Position numbers and translations under genes: made by a program. The notes below the pieces were generated by a model. That model did not search any database. It was not told the origin of the DNA and worked only from the letters and a program-made list of their open reading frames with translations. A stretch of 64,000 nucleotides of DNA from Rotaria sordida (lineage: Eukaryota > Rotifera > Eurotatoria > Philodinida > Philodinidae): NCBI GenBank assembly GCA_905250125.1, contig CAJNOL010000013.1:186001-250000 (forward strand). Direction: 5' to 3'. Below, piece after piece: positions 1 to 12,839 of this stretch (its first letter is position 1; every line of letters begins with the position of its first letter).

Positions 1-3000
1 TTGGTGCTAATATTCGATCAATTGGCATCTGACAAAAATTAAACAAAGTAGATTTTTCTACTTGTGATAAATTTGTTGTATTTAATGTAATCCATTCACA
101 TAATTTAAGTATAGTTGGAAGATTTTCAGTAAGTTCTGAACTATCTAAAATAATTAATAAAATATAATTAATATATTAATGTAAAGAATAAAAGTTTACT
201 TTGATGAACAAGACGAATAGCTATAGCTAGTACATAAAAACAAACTCGCCAATATGTTGTTGAAATGATTTGTCGTGCACGAGTTGTTTCTATTTGTGAT
301 AATAAATGACGAAATAACTCATCACGTGAAAGAATTGAAAGTAATTTCAATGATGCATGACGCATTCGTTGTAATTGTCCATCTATTGAACAAATATTTG
401 AATCAGCTAAAATTAAAATATTTCATTTTATTATAAAAAAAACAAAAAAATTCTTACTTGATGCATCAAGTGTATAGATTAGTTTAAGAACAGTATCAGT
501 TTCATGTAATGCACATAAATTATCTAATGGATTTGCTAAGATTGTCAAAATCAGTTCAGTTAAATGATTTGCAAATTGATAAATCTAAGACATACATATG
601 TATATATATATATAGAAGAAATAGTTGTTTTTATTTTTGTACTTTTTCTTTTGTTCGAACATTTGCCATTAATCCAGCAACTGTTAAATCAACAACAAAT
701 GCAAGTGTTCGACCAAACATCCATCGACCGCTACGACTTGTTTCATTATCACTATTTTAATATATACTTCTAGAATTTTTTTGTTCTATTTTAAAAATAA
801 AGTCTTACTGTAATAATCGTCGAGTATCCGTATGGAAATCAATGAGAGGTAAAAGAGCATCGAAGATATTACTTGATACAAGTAATTGAGCACCATTATT
901 AACTGATGAAATTCGTAAAAGAAGTGCCTAAATTTTATTGAATGTAAAAAGAAAATAAATCCAAGTTTTGTTTTTTCATTTTACCATATAAGATGAAAAT
1001 GAATGCCATGTTTTAAGATCAACAATACCAGATGTTTGTAATGATTGTACTACAGCACACATTAGTTGACGTAATTCACTTTCAAGTGAACGTAAAAATG
1101 CTTGATTAAAATTATTAAATATTATTTCCGATATATCAATAGTTATTAAAGATGTGAGCAGACTTGATGCCGATGACTAAAAATAAATTGATCATACTCT
1201 TTTTTGAGTCTTTGAGAGAATAACCGTAAGCACAAAATTTACTCAATATTGATATAAGAAATGTGTATCGTCCGCACAGGTAGTCTATGTCCTAACGACA
1301 AACATAACTCATCGTTGGGCGTCCGTGCCTTAATCATATCAACTGTTAAACTCTGTTACTAGAAATTTTGAAAAAAGAATGTAAATAAAACGCTGAGATG
1401 TTTAGAGCAGTAATTTATTCATTAACAATTTCATTCTTTCTCAGTTACCATTTGTTTTATTACCCAATTTCAGATTCGTTTGTTAAATTTATATATGAAA
1501 TCATAATCGATGTTGATTAGCAATATTTTAATACATCGAGATCTCATTAATTGCTAGGTCGGATTCAGATATGAGATTATACCCGAGAACCGAACCAACA
1601 TTTTTTTTTCTTATGTTCGGCATCCAACTGGATTGCAGGACACTATTATAGAATAGTCTCCAATGTAATTATTCTAGTAACTAAGATAAAATCTTATTGA
1701 ATGAAGTTTTTATTAATATAAATTAAAAAGGGATGGTTGGTTTATATTAATTTTAATTCACTAATCACTAGACATAACCCGAAACCAGATCGAAACTAAC
1801 AATGACTAGTTCGTTTGACATAAAGAAAGTTGAACTGACGAGGGTGGGTCACCAACTGATCAATCACTTTTGAGTCGGAACTATGTGCATCATGTAGGTC
1901 CTAATGAGCTTTGAATACTCTAAAAAGAGTTCGGGTCGCTAGCTTATTATTGTCGAAATACTGCATTTTTGTGGTATTTTTAACTAAGCACAATGCTGTG
2001 GTCTCCCTCAGGAACCAGAAAAACTGAGTTTCGAGTTTTGACTTGAAACTTTGCACAGAAACAGGCCTCAGTGAGAGTATTTTGTTGTGAAAGTTTCAGG
2101 TCTTTTGGTTGTTCCTATCCTTAGATACATCTAAAAAGGACGTTTTTACACTGCTCGTATACTCCCGACGGGTTCCAGTATTCTTATTTCAGAATAGAAA
2201 CAACGAAAAGATCTGAAACCTTCACAATAAGCTACTCTCATCGAGATCTGTTTCTGTGCCAAATTTCAAGTCGAAATTCAAAACTCAGTTTTGCGGGTGT
2301 TCCTGAGGGGTACCACGGCATTTTGCTTAAAAATGTCGTAAAAATGCAGTATCTCGACAATAATAAGCTAGCTGCCCGAACTCTTTTCAGTGTATTCATA
2401 ACTCATTAGGACCTACATGATGCACATAGTTCCGACTCAAAAGCGATTGATCAGTTGGTGACCCACCCTCGTGAGTGGATGAGAGTATTCTTGCAACGCA
2501 TTTCAAATTGATTGAGATTACGCGAAAAATTATTTCGAATACTGTTACTCATATTAAACGATTACGATTCTCAAAAATCTTGTTTGATTTGTTTGAACTA
2601 TCGTTAATTTTTACAATTACAATGTAGAATAGGATTATTTCGATGTTACAAATTTTTGAAAGCTTACTCGAACAGCTGGTACATTTGAAAGTGCATCATC
2701 ATAAATAATCGTTAACAAATTATGATTACGTTGAATAGCATTATTAAATATTCTTCTTAGATCATCTTGTTGTTGTTGTTGTTCAACATTGTCAATAATT
2801 TCAATACATTGAACAATAGAACCATAAATAGCACCACGACCTTTTGATGTAAAACGTTGTTGAATAAAATCAAATAAATTTTTTAAAATAATAATTAAAT
2901 TTGTTCGATATTCTCCTGTTATTTTTAATTGTTTAATTGATACAGTTGATGTTAAAAAAATATGCATTAAATGACTTGATTGTTGATCATCAAGTATAAT

Positions 3001-6000
3001 ATTAGTTTGATTAAAAATTTTTTCATATAAAAAATTACATAAATCAAATGGAAATGTTTTTATTTGATTTAAATTAAGATAAAGTATTAATTCAATTAAT
3101 GAACGCCATGCATCAACATGAGAATTTCTCCAATAAAAATCAATTTGTTCATTATTTAATTGATTTGCATATGCAAGAATTATTTTACAATCATGAATAT
3201 AATTATCTTGATTAGTATTAATTTCATTAATTAATTCATTATTATTAGTTGTTTGTTGTATTAATTTAATTTCATTAGATAAAAACTTTTTTAATGAATC
3301 TAAACGATATAATTTTAAATTTGTTCGTTCATTATATTGACATGCTTGTAATATATGATTTATTTTATTTAAATCAATATTTGGTGTTTTTAATTGATTT
3401 ATTAATAAATTATCTTGTTGTTTTATAAATGGTAAATTTAATAATGATAATGTTAAACGATTTAATTTAATATCAATTAATTCAAAAAGAAGATTTATTG
3501 TTGTATCAATTAAATTTTTTGATATTATTGTTGGTTCATGTGTTAAATGAAATAATTCATGAGCAATAAGACGTAATAAATATGTTTCAATTGAATATTT
3601 AAATATATTTGATAATGATGTTTTTAAGGGTAAATATAATTGTATTTGTTTTTGAATAAATAAATGTTCATGAAGAATATCAAATGTTATTTTAATTATA
3701 TTTGAAGAATTATTTATACATAAAAGATAAAGAACTTCATAACATAATGGTAAAGATTTTTGATAATAATCAATTTTCATTGGAGATAAATCATCAAAAA
3801 AAGTTAGAATTGCTTGAAGACAATTATTAACACGACTACCTCTACCAGTTAATGTTGAATAAAAATCAATTGGTTCAAGTTGATCTTGACGAGTAAAACC
3901 ACAAAGATAATGACCAATATTAGATTGAACTGATTTTGTTAATAACCAAAGAACAGTATAACGCATTCGAGCTTTTAAATCTGACAAAGAAAAAAAACAA
4001 ATAATAGAGAAAAGTTTTTTATTTTCATCTTAATATTTTATGAATAAAATAAAAATTCAATGATTAATTCTTACCAGTATCATCTACTTCATCATTATTA
4101 TCTGAATCAGGTTCGGTAAATTCCAAACATCGTACTATACCATTTCTTAATAAAGCTTTTTCTTTCTAAAAAACAAAAACCGAAGAAGAAATTTAAATTA
4201 TTATTTCTTTTGTATAAATAATTAATCTTACATGATCTTTTGGTAAAAGTCGAAGAAATGGTTTTTGTAATTTATCTTCACTTAAAGTTTTAGCAAATAT
4301 TGATAATGCTTGATTTGCTAATTTTGGAAAATAATCAATCATATCAATTAATCTATAAATATTATAGATAGAATTAAATTAAAAAAAATATATATTCTAT
4401 TTCATTTTTACTTCATAATATTTGGAAATAAATCTTTTGTATTTGTATCTGTTACAATACGTTCAATTGGTGTTTGACAAAATGTAAATGATGATGATTT
4501 ATCTGTTTGTAATATTTGTTGACTATTTATTGTTACTGATTCTAATAATTCCATGATTAATATTAAACTTCTTGAAAGTTCTTGTTCACCTATTTAAAAA
4601 AAATTAGTTTTCTTATGAGATAATCGAAATAAAAAAGAAAAATAAATAATTTTCTTACCAATAAATGCAACATATTCAAATAATTTTTCACAACCATCAG
4701 TAATTAAAGCTGTAAGCTAAAACAGAAAAATAGAAAAATTTCAAAATTTATTTTTAAAGACAAACAAACCAAATTATTAAGAACTCCACCACGAACTAAA
4801 TCATTAATAAGTAATTCTCCTGGTGAAACAAGTTTTGTTTCACTTTGATCATTATCAATAATTTGATTTGAGAAAAAATTTGATACAATATCATTTAATA
4901 TTATTAAAACAAATTCGATCATCTGCCACTAAAACAAAAAATTATTTCTGATAAAAATAAATAATCTATAGTCATAGACAAAAGTACTGCCAAAAAGTAA
5001 AACATGAACTTTTTTATCGTTAAAAAACCTGACATGGAAACGTAACATTCTCGTGATAATATCTAAGAAAAAAAAACTATCAAATATCATTTGATTTATC
5101 ATTTTCTGGATAAATATGTGCTACCTTTCTAATATGAATTTTGTTCAAAATATAAAAAAGAAAAATTTTATGATCCCTACGAATTTATAATTGATTAGAT
5201 GAGAGTAGAAAAAAAAAATAATGCAAAATCAAAAATTTGATAATTGTATTTTCAAACGGTAAGGCATAGAAAATAAAGATTATTCTTGTTGTATGTTAAT
5301 AACGAGTAGCCTAAAAGTTTTGAGACAAAATCTTGGTTTGATTTCATTTCCATTGAAAGTATTTGCAATGAATTCACAGCTATGGATTATGACTAAAATT
5401 TTGGTACACCTTGCGAATGTGAATTCAGAAAAATTGTCTCAGTTTTTGTTCGAGACTAATGAGCTAATTTTTGAAAGGCTCAAAAAATAGCTTGAACGGA
5501 AATTTTTTTTTCATATATTTTCGTAGTTTAATTATTATGATTCGATTGTCATATTCGTATATCAATTTGTAGAATAGAAACTGCCCAACATAAAATGTAC
5601 TATTTGAGTATCATTAGTTTTTCGATAGAGCACTTCAACTTTTGTTTTTCTTAAACCTTTACTTTTGAAAAAATCACTCTTTGACAAAAAAAAACGTATT
5701 GCATGGAAAGGAGCTCTAGACTAAGTATCTATAGCTTCACTTGGGTAAATACTATAGTTGAGGAGTGTCCAAGGACTGAAAAATAAGAATTCCTTCTCAA
5801 CTCTCCCACAATTTCACAATTGCTGAAATAAAAAAAAAAACAATAGCTACGATAGTTTTTACTTTTACATTCATATCCATCAAGAAATTTGTGAACATGA
5901 ATGTGTAAGTATAAAAACTATTGCAGAAAAAGCATTGCTTAGGCTTTTATGAATAGTGGAACTGTAAAGAAACCAACAGTCTATTCTCGTCTCCCCGAAG

Positions 6001-9000
6001 GATTATCATAGAAGCTCTGTTGAGAGTTCCTCCCAAACTTAAGAATTCCTATTTCTCAATTCTTGGGCATGGCTGACTGCGTCTACTAAATGACAATTTG
6101 CAGCTGTATTATGATCAAGAACTATATGAAACAACAGTATACAGTACCGTTGTTGACTGTTTCGATGACTGTAATTATCGTGCTGAGTCCTCAAGTCAAT
6201 TGGATATAATACAAAGAATGATTTTCAGTTTAATATATTTTTTGCAATAAAAAATCTCAATGGAAAGAGAAAAACATTGATCATTCGAATACAATTTGAT
6301 CTCTTTCTAGTCTTAGATAGTATCACTAAGAAATTACATTCGAAACACATTAGAATTTCAAGAGATAGTTTTCATCGATTTGTACTTAAATTGTTCATGT
6401 TTAGATATTTTATAGCAGTACTTTTATTTTTGACTATTATTATAAATACTTTTTCTTGTATTGATTTAAATGTTCTTGTTGGTATTTTAAGTAAAACATG
6501 ATTAACAAGAAAAACAACACAATAACCTAATGTACGCATATCAATATTTGTTTTTAATTGTTGTGATATAATTGGTTGAAGAAATTTTAGACATGATTTT
6601 AAGAAAGTATATTTTTGTGATGGAACTTCAAATTCTTCGATTTCATAAGCTATTGCTGGCATATCAGAATTTTCCATTGGTGCAAATAACTTCGAAAAGA
6701 AAAAAAAAAACGAAAGCTTGTTAGAAAATAAAACAAGACTATTGTTGTTTTTATTACATCAATCTCTCCAATAATTTTCCAAAAATGCATTGCTATTTCA
6801 GATGTCTTTGTAAATGCAGATAAAGTATTAAATAATGCTGCTTTTAAATCAAGAGATATTCGACATGATAATAAACCAAAAAAAGCACCAGTTATTTGCC
6901 ATTGTGGATGTTCAAAAAATCCAATACGAGAGACTTCATCCTAATAGGAAAATAAAATTTAAAACAAAAAGAAAAAAAATTAATTAATTAATTTTACTTG
7001 TGATGCAATAACTTCAATTAGATTTAAAACAGCAATAAGAGCTGTAACTTCTTTTGGTGCAATTGTTTTTACTGTTGATGGAGATGGTGATCCACCGAAT
7101 GATGTTTGTGGTTGTTGACTAAGTAATGTATCTGGTCGATATGTACTACGATAAAGAAGAAATGCTTGAAATATTCGATTCCAACAGGTTGGCCCACCAG
7201 TATCTTTTTATTCAATAAAAACAAGAAAATAAAATGAAATTTTGTCTATTTCAAAAATTTACCTTTAGCAAATCGTAGTAATTCAAAGCAAGCATGAGCA
7301 CTAGATTGTGTGGAAGATATACCAGCTAACATATGAATATAATGACAATAAAGATATGCTGATAGAGTTCCACCAGCTGATTCAACAAAGTTTGCTAATG
7401 CAACCTAATTTTCAAAAAAAAAAAAGTAGATTGATTTTCAATTGATTCATATAAAAGAGTTACGAAACTTTTTGTGTTCAGATTTAAGTTTTGTCTTTTT
7501 TTCTTAGAATTAATCGAACTTTGTTAATTTAGTTCAGTTGAATATTAGAATTCACGTATAAGAAGAATCAAAGAAATATAAAATTCTATTTTATGGGAAA
7601 ATTATTTTTGATGAAAGAAACTTTTTGATTTTATAAGAATTAAATCCCGTATTCCTATAAGCGAATTCTAATTCGAAAGAAAGTAGATGCTAGGAAGACT
7701 GAAGTGCCACTCTCAATAATGAAATGGTCACCGAGATTTATTGGATTTATCCAGTGACTGCATGTAAGACATTTTAAACTGTACTAAAAGAGAGAGCCAA
7801 CTCTCATCCTCAGCATGTCGTCTGCCCTAAGTGCCGTTCTCACCCTCAATCGAATTTCTTTCATTTGATAATAAGATATAACGGGATTTATAGAAAAATC
7901 TCATTATATCTTATTATCAGACAGAAGAGACTCGGTTGAGAATCAAGGTTGACACTCTCTTTCGATACAATTAAAAATGTATTATATGCTATCATTGGAT
8001 GAGTCTATAAAAATCCGATGATTTAAATGAATCTTGATAGCCTTTTATCCTTAGTTTCCACTATCTGACGATATGTATTTGTTACAACAAATAAAATTCT
8101 CGTCATGAATCTTCGAGACTATCTTTTATAGAATTCATTGCAGAAATTTGAGTTTCTCTATAAATTCCTATCATTCTTCGATACAGGTTTATCTATATAC
8201 ATTTTTTCACTTGCATAGTACTTTACTGAATCCTTTAAAAAAGTAAATCCAATTCTTAGTACGATAAAAATACACAATAAAATTTTGGTTCTGATTGCCA
8301 CTTTAGTTATTTTTCTAATTAAATAGTATTCAAGAAAGATAATTATAACAAAGACTTACCTGTTGCTGTGTTGGTGATTGCATCAGTCGATGTCCAGCTA
8401 AAGCATCAGCAGCAATCCAAAATTCTTCACTTAAATGTAAGCCCATAGGATCATTTGCATAAAATGTTGAAAGCTAAATAACAAAAAAAATGATTTCAAA
8501 TTTCGCAATAAAAGAACAACCCAATTATGAATACAAACTAATTCAAGAAAATATTCATAATCTCTTTGTAAATTATCTGGTAAAGGTTTTCTAGCACGTT
8601 CACAATCTTCAATCATTCGTGCTGTATCTTCAGCTTGTACACGTAATTCTTTTAATTTAAATGGTAAATAATAAATAAAATCAACAAAAAGCATATGAAA
8701 ACGTCGAATTAAAAATTCCTATAATACAAACAAAAACAATCATTGTCTTTTATAAAAATTATATTTTTTGAATTACTTCTTGTTGAAATAAAGAATTTTT
8801 AATAACTATTTCCGATAGAAATGCAAATACATGTGCTTCAACTGCTGTATCTGCTAATGCTTCGATATCTTCCGAATAAATATGTCCTACAAACAAAGAA
8901 AACTGTCAACTATAAATTAGGCATGCACCAGTATCAGTATTACTGCTATACTCATACTAGTATTATTGGGACTAGTCATAAAGTTTCCGATAGTATTGGC

Positions 9001-11135
9001 ATCCGGTAGACCGCTAACACTGATGCTGATGCATTCCTATACTTTTCTTGACAATCAGAATGTTTGCGGACTTTTGTGAAAAATCAAGTTCTTCAACACT
9101 ATAATACAGTGTAACATTTTAGCTCTTTCTCTCGTTGTTAATATTTATTGGGCTTATATAAATCTCTTTCATCATTTTTACTTGGACAAACAAACTTTAA
9201 TTGGATTATTGATTAATCAGAGATAGGGGAAAGGGGAAGTTATAGTTACATTACCAGTTACCTATTGACGAAGTAAGGGAAAATACGTGGATTTAATTCA
9301 TTCGTCAAATAATAGTTGTGAGACGAAATCATGATTTTATTATAAAGTTTGATCAAAATTTATCCAAGTCGAGAAATCCGAATCTGTAATTCATTTCTCG
9401 ATCAAGTTTCCTCAAAATAGCTTTCTTTGCAAAGAGAAATCCAGTATACAATTTTGAAAAGTCGTTATTTTCTCCCAATAGCTGTTTTACAACAAAAGAA
9501 TCAAATCTACGATTTTTCCGTTGATCAGCAGCTGACAGTGATAATTTTTCATCCCTAGTCAGAAGATAAGTAATCGTATTTAATTAAACAATCATGCACG
9601 AAATCACACTGATTATATAAAGATGATTTTTCGCGTGGTTATTTCATTGAGTACGATCCCATATGCTCTAACTTAACCATTAATCAAATTAAAGTTTATC
9701 TATAAAGTAAAAATAACGAAAGAGATTGTATAAGTCAGATTAGCGAGAGAAATAGCTAAAATGTTATAGTGCTGAAAAACTTGATTATTCACAAAAGTCT
9801 ACAACAAAATCCAATTGTTTTAAGAAAAATTGTTATGTAAATAAAAACCAGTGTCAATACCAATGAATCAGTAATACTGGTACTGATACATGTCTACTAT
9901 AAATCAAAATAATAAATTTACCGTCTGGTAATGTATGTGAACGTGCTCGTAAAATAATTGCCCAAGCAAGTTGACAAACTGCTTTTAATTCTGGTATAAT
10001 CCAACGTTCATCATTTGATAATATATCACGAATAGCTATTATCAATGTTGGATCAATGGATGAAGTTGTTGTTATTGTTGTATTATCTTCTAATGAACTT
10101 AATGGTTGATCTAAACAAATTTTTTTTGTCATTTTTTTTTTTTCAAAATGAAATCTAAAGAATAAAAATTCTTTAAACCTTCTTGTAAACTAAATTGTTG
10201 ATATTTTGAAGTAATAATTGAAGATGAACCAATTGTTGTATCATTTGATATTGTTAATGCTAATGTTATTCCATAAAGAAATGCTCCAAGAAGATATAAT
10301 GTTGATTCATCAATAATACCATCATCTTGTATTGTTGAATGTTTAGCTAAATAATTAATAATTGAAAGTAAATGTGATTGTGTTAAACGTATTTGACAAC
10401 TATATAAAAAAATTGATTTAGCTTGAAATGAACGTATATGTTTTATTGAATCTTGTACTCGTCGTCGATGTTTAACATTTCCTAAACCAGCTTTTGAATA
10501 TAATTTTTGTTCTTCATTACGTATTTGAAATGATATTAATTGTTCAATAATATTTTCAATTAATCTTTGTTCAATAAGTTCATTAATAAAATTTGTACAA
10601 AATTCAATTGTTTTTGATATTTTAAGTAATGATTGAAATGTTCGACCATTTAAACAAGCCATTAAATAAGCTAAACATGCAGCTAAACGTTCTTTTGATT
10701 CATAATATAATTGTACAGCTAATAAACCACGTGTACAATCACGATAATTTGATTGTAATGATTCTCCTTCGATTAATAATAATAATGAATCATATTCATT
10801 TAATTGAAATAAATCACTTATAGCCAAACATTCATCAATAAATAAACGTGGTAATTTTCGACGTTCAGTTAATGAATCAAATTGTATTCCATCAATATCA
10901 GCACGTAATAAGATATTACGTTGAACTGGATTTTGTGGCTAGAATAACAAAATGTTGAGTTTTTTTTTTAAGATAAAAATGAATAAAAAAATACTAATTT
11001 TACTGAATTAGAAGTAATATTTATTAAATTGCTTTTATTTGATGTAATTATTTGAATTTGTTCAGTATCAATTGGTTCATTTGATGTTAATAATGAACGA
11101 AGTGTATCAAATAATGTATTGAATGTATCGAACAT
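1..11135 (-). CDS. NUP205: Nucleoporin NUP205 (inner-ring scaffold), C-terminus beyond left edge
   Basis: Large alpha-solenoid nucleoporin of the nuclear pore inner ring, where the family pairs with NUP93. I assembled 21 exons with GT..AG borders and consistent phase: 10995-11135, 9922-10938, 8777-8886, 8521-8718, 8360-8473, 7263-7404, 6997-7203, 6758-6940, 6450-6689, 4770-4928, 4659-4716, 4412-4589, 4232-4352, 4075-4165, 2668-3980, 985-1176, 809-927, 643-751, 458-584, 200-406 and 1-144. That is about 1,720 codons; animal NUP205 is near 2,000, so roughly the last 290 residues lie outside. Family-typical stretches include AISDLFQLNEYDSLLLLIEG and RGLLAVQLYY near the N-terminus, LKELRVQAEDTARMI in exon 4, and NIGHYLCGF in the 1.3-kb exon 15. 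The start (11135) follows an in-frame stop (11139-11141). One defect: a 12-A run (10132-10143) in exon 2 breaks the frame; 10 or 13 As would restore it. Four introns longer than 900 bp each hold a foldback element. Confidence 0.95.
1838..2472. repeat. Foldback element in NUP205 intron (arms about 300 bp)
   Basis: Left end ACGAGGGTGGGTCACCAAC (1838) is the reverse complement of the right end GTTGGTGACCCACCCTCGT (to 2472). Pairing continues through most of both arms, for example CATGATGCACATAGTTCCGA and the AATAATAAGCTAG region, with a small loop near 2150. Arms differ by scattered substitutions. It lies inside the 1,491-bp intron 1177-2667. No target-site duplication was found. Confidence 0.92.
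5760..6075. repeat. Degenerate foldback in NUP205 intron
   Basis: Arms pair around GTCCAAGGACTGAAAAATAA (left) and TTCTCAATTCTTGGGCAT (right), and at the core around GATAGTTTTTACTTTTACAT (5868) against GTAAGTATAAAAACTAT (5903-5925). More diverged than the others. It sits in the 1,521-bp intron 4929-6449. Confidence 0.65.
7741..8019. repeat. Foldback element in NUP205 intron (arms about 130 bp)
   Basis: Symmetric about 7893. The core stem is GATAATAAGATATAA with its complement TTATATCTTATTATC. Outer pairs include AACTGTACTAAAAGAGAG (7777) against CTCTCTTTCGATACAATT (7957-7974) and TTGGATTTAT against TAAAAATCCGA. The intron is 7405-8359. Confidence 0.85.
8921..9893. repeat. Foldback element filling a NUP205 intron (973 bp in a 1,035-bp intron)
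   Basis: Left end GCATGCACCAGTATCAGTAT pairs with right end GTACTGATACATGT. Further inside, GACTTTTGTGAAAAATCAAG (9070) pairs with CTTGATTATTCACAAAAGTC (9780-9799), and ACATTTTAGCTCTTTCTCTC (9114) with its counterpart near 9745-9765. The tips are rich in a degenerate CAGTATTACTG unit. The host intron is 8887-9921, so almost the whole intron is the element. Confidence 0.9.
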
Positions 11136-12839
11136 GGTCTATAACAAACCAAAAAAAACGAAAACTAATAATTATATTATTTCTTTTTTTTCTGAAAATT
11201 TATTGAAAATGTTTAGTGTTTTGAAATTTCAACCAGTCAGAGAACGATAAATATTCTACCAATGGAAAGAATACTTTTCTTTTAAAGTGGTCGCTGGATG
11301 TCTTCAATAAATATTTGCTTGATCAAATGTACCGTTTCTAATCAGACTAATGCTATTTGATTTAAATGTTACCTCTTACTGATGACAATGTTGTTTGTCA
11401 CGTATATAACCTACGGAAAGAAAGTATTGGCACAAAATATTCGTTCATTTTGCAATCACTAAAAGACAACTGGTTAGAGTTAGAAATAGTTAGAACTTTC
11501 ACTATTTCCGAATATATATGTTTAGATTTTTCTTGTGTCTGTATAAAGGAAAATAGCGATTCTGGTGTAGTCTTTAATTTGTGTCTTGGGACAGTTTGAA
11601 TTGAACATCATAGTAGAGCACTGGGAATTTTGTACAAAATAAGATATCACAATAGAAGAAATTTCATTGATGCATTTCCACTCAAGAGTTAGTGTCTATG
11701 GAAATTGGCATCAAGTATATGACGAAGGAAAAAAACGTCTAATTCTAACCAGCTGTCTTTAAGTGACCAAAAAATGAGTGAATATGTTGTACAAAGACTT
11801 TCGCAGTACAAGTTAGATTATCAACAAGGTTTCCGTATAAAAGGTTATAAAAGAAAATCAAATACATCAAATACAAATTTCGATTATAGTTCATATGACT
11901 TTTTATTTTTATTTTTACAGTAGTTGAATTTCATTAAGTGTAGCTCTAATAAAAATAAACATAGGTGTGTAAGACAAGAGAATTTTAATATCAAATTTAA
12001 AAGTTCTCATTTGATATCGTCTACCATTGAATCAATAAACTAGTTTTGGAACTGCGACAATCCAGTCAATTACAGTAAAGATTGATAATCACTAAAGTCT
12101 CCATGCTCTCATAACTATGTTAGAAATTCGTCGGATACACCTTGCGTGAGATGAAATTAAACAAACATGTCAGCAGAATTATGATAATCAGGTTTAATGA
12201 TAATTGCAGGATAACATTATATACGAAAATCGATATCCATTAGTTATGTTTGAAATATTAGATTAGAATATCAAATTTCTTTAAAAAAAAGTTTTTTTTT
12301 TTTTTTTACACAATAGAAGCATTTTGAGTCTGTTTATAGTGAATAAGTTATATTCTTAATAATTAAAAGTAAAATTGCAAGTCTTTCATCAGTTATAATC
12401 TCCAGATATGTGCGTCCTTGTCAGTATTCCAATGTTATTTATTTTACTTCATTACAGGCAACAACAGAATAATTTAGGAATTTATTATTCTTCAATTATT
12501 TTCGGCATGTTTTACATGGAAAATAAAATTATAAATTGAGAACTTATCAATAATCTCCGATAAAATTTTCTAGTGAAATTTCGAATATTCATATGATTAT
12601 CTTTGTCCAAGAAAGATAAAAAAAAGATGAATGAATACGTTCCTTTCTTACCAAACAATTTCAATGAATTCCTTGTTCAATGTTAGAAATGAACTATTTC
12701 AATAAGTTAAATGCGACACCTATCATTCACGAACGAAAAAAAAATATTTTTAGAGGAGTTGCATAGTTAGTTACTTCATCTATGGTGAAAAAAACATTAT
12801 TCAACATTATTCTTATTCTACTGATATCAGATATTAAAC
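11136..12839. other. Divergent intergenic region between NUP205 and IFT56
   Basis: 1.7 kb without a recognisable coding region; it must hold the promoters of both genes. The only longer open frame (11366-11599) has no protein-like character. Acceptor-like AGs directly precede both start codons: TTATAG ACC ATG on the minus strand, and TATCAG at 12825-12830 on the plus strand. No clear TATA box was picked out in this AT-rich sequence. Confidence 0.6.

Noticed and set aside
10145-10190. A 24-bp intron to explain the NUP205 frame break
   Set aside because: GTTTAAAG..TTTAG is a multiple of three and too short; removing it does not restore the frame.
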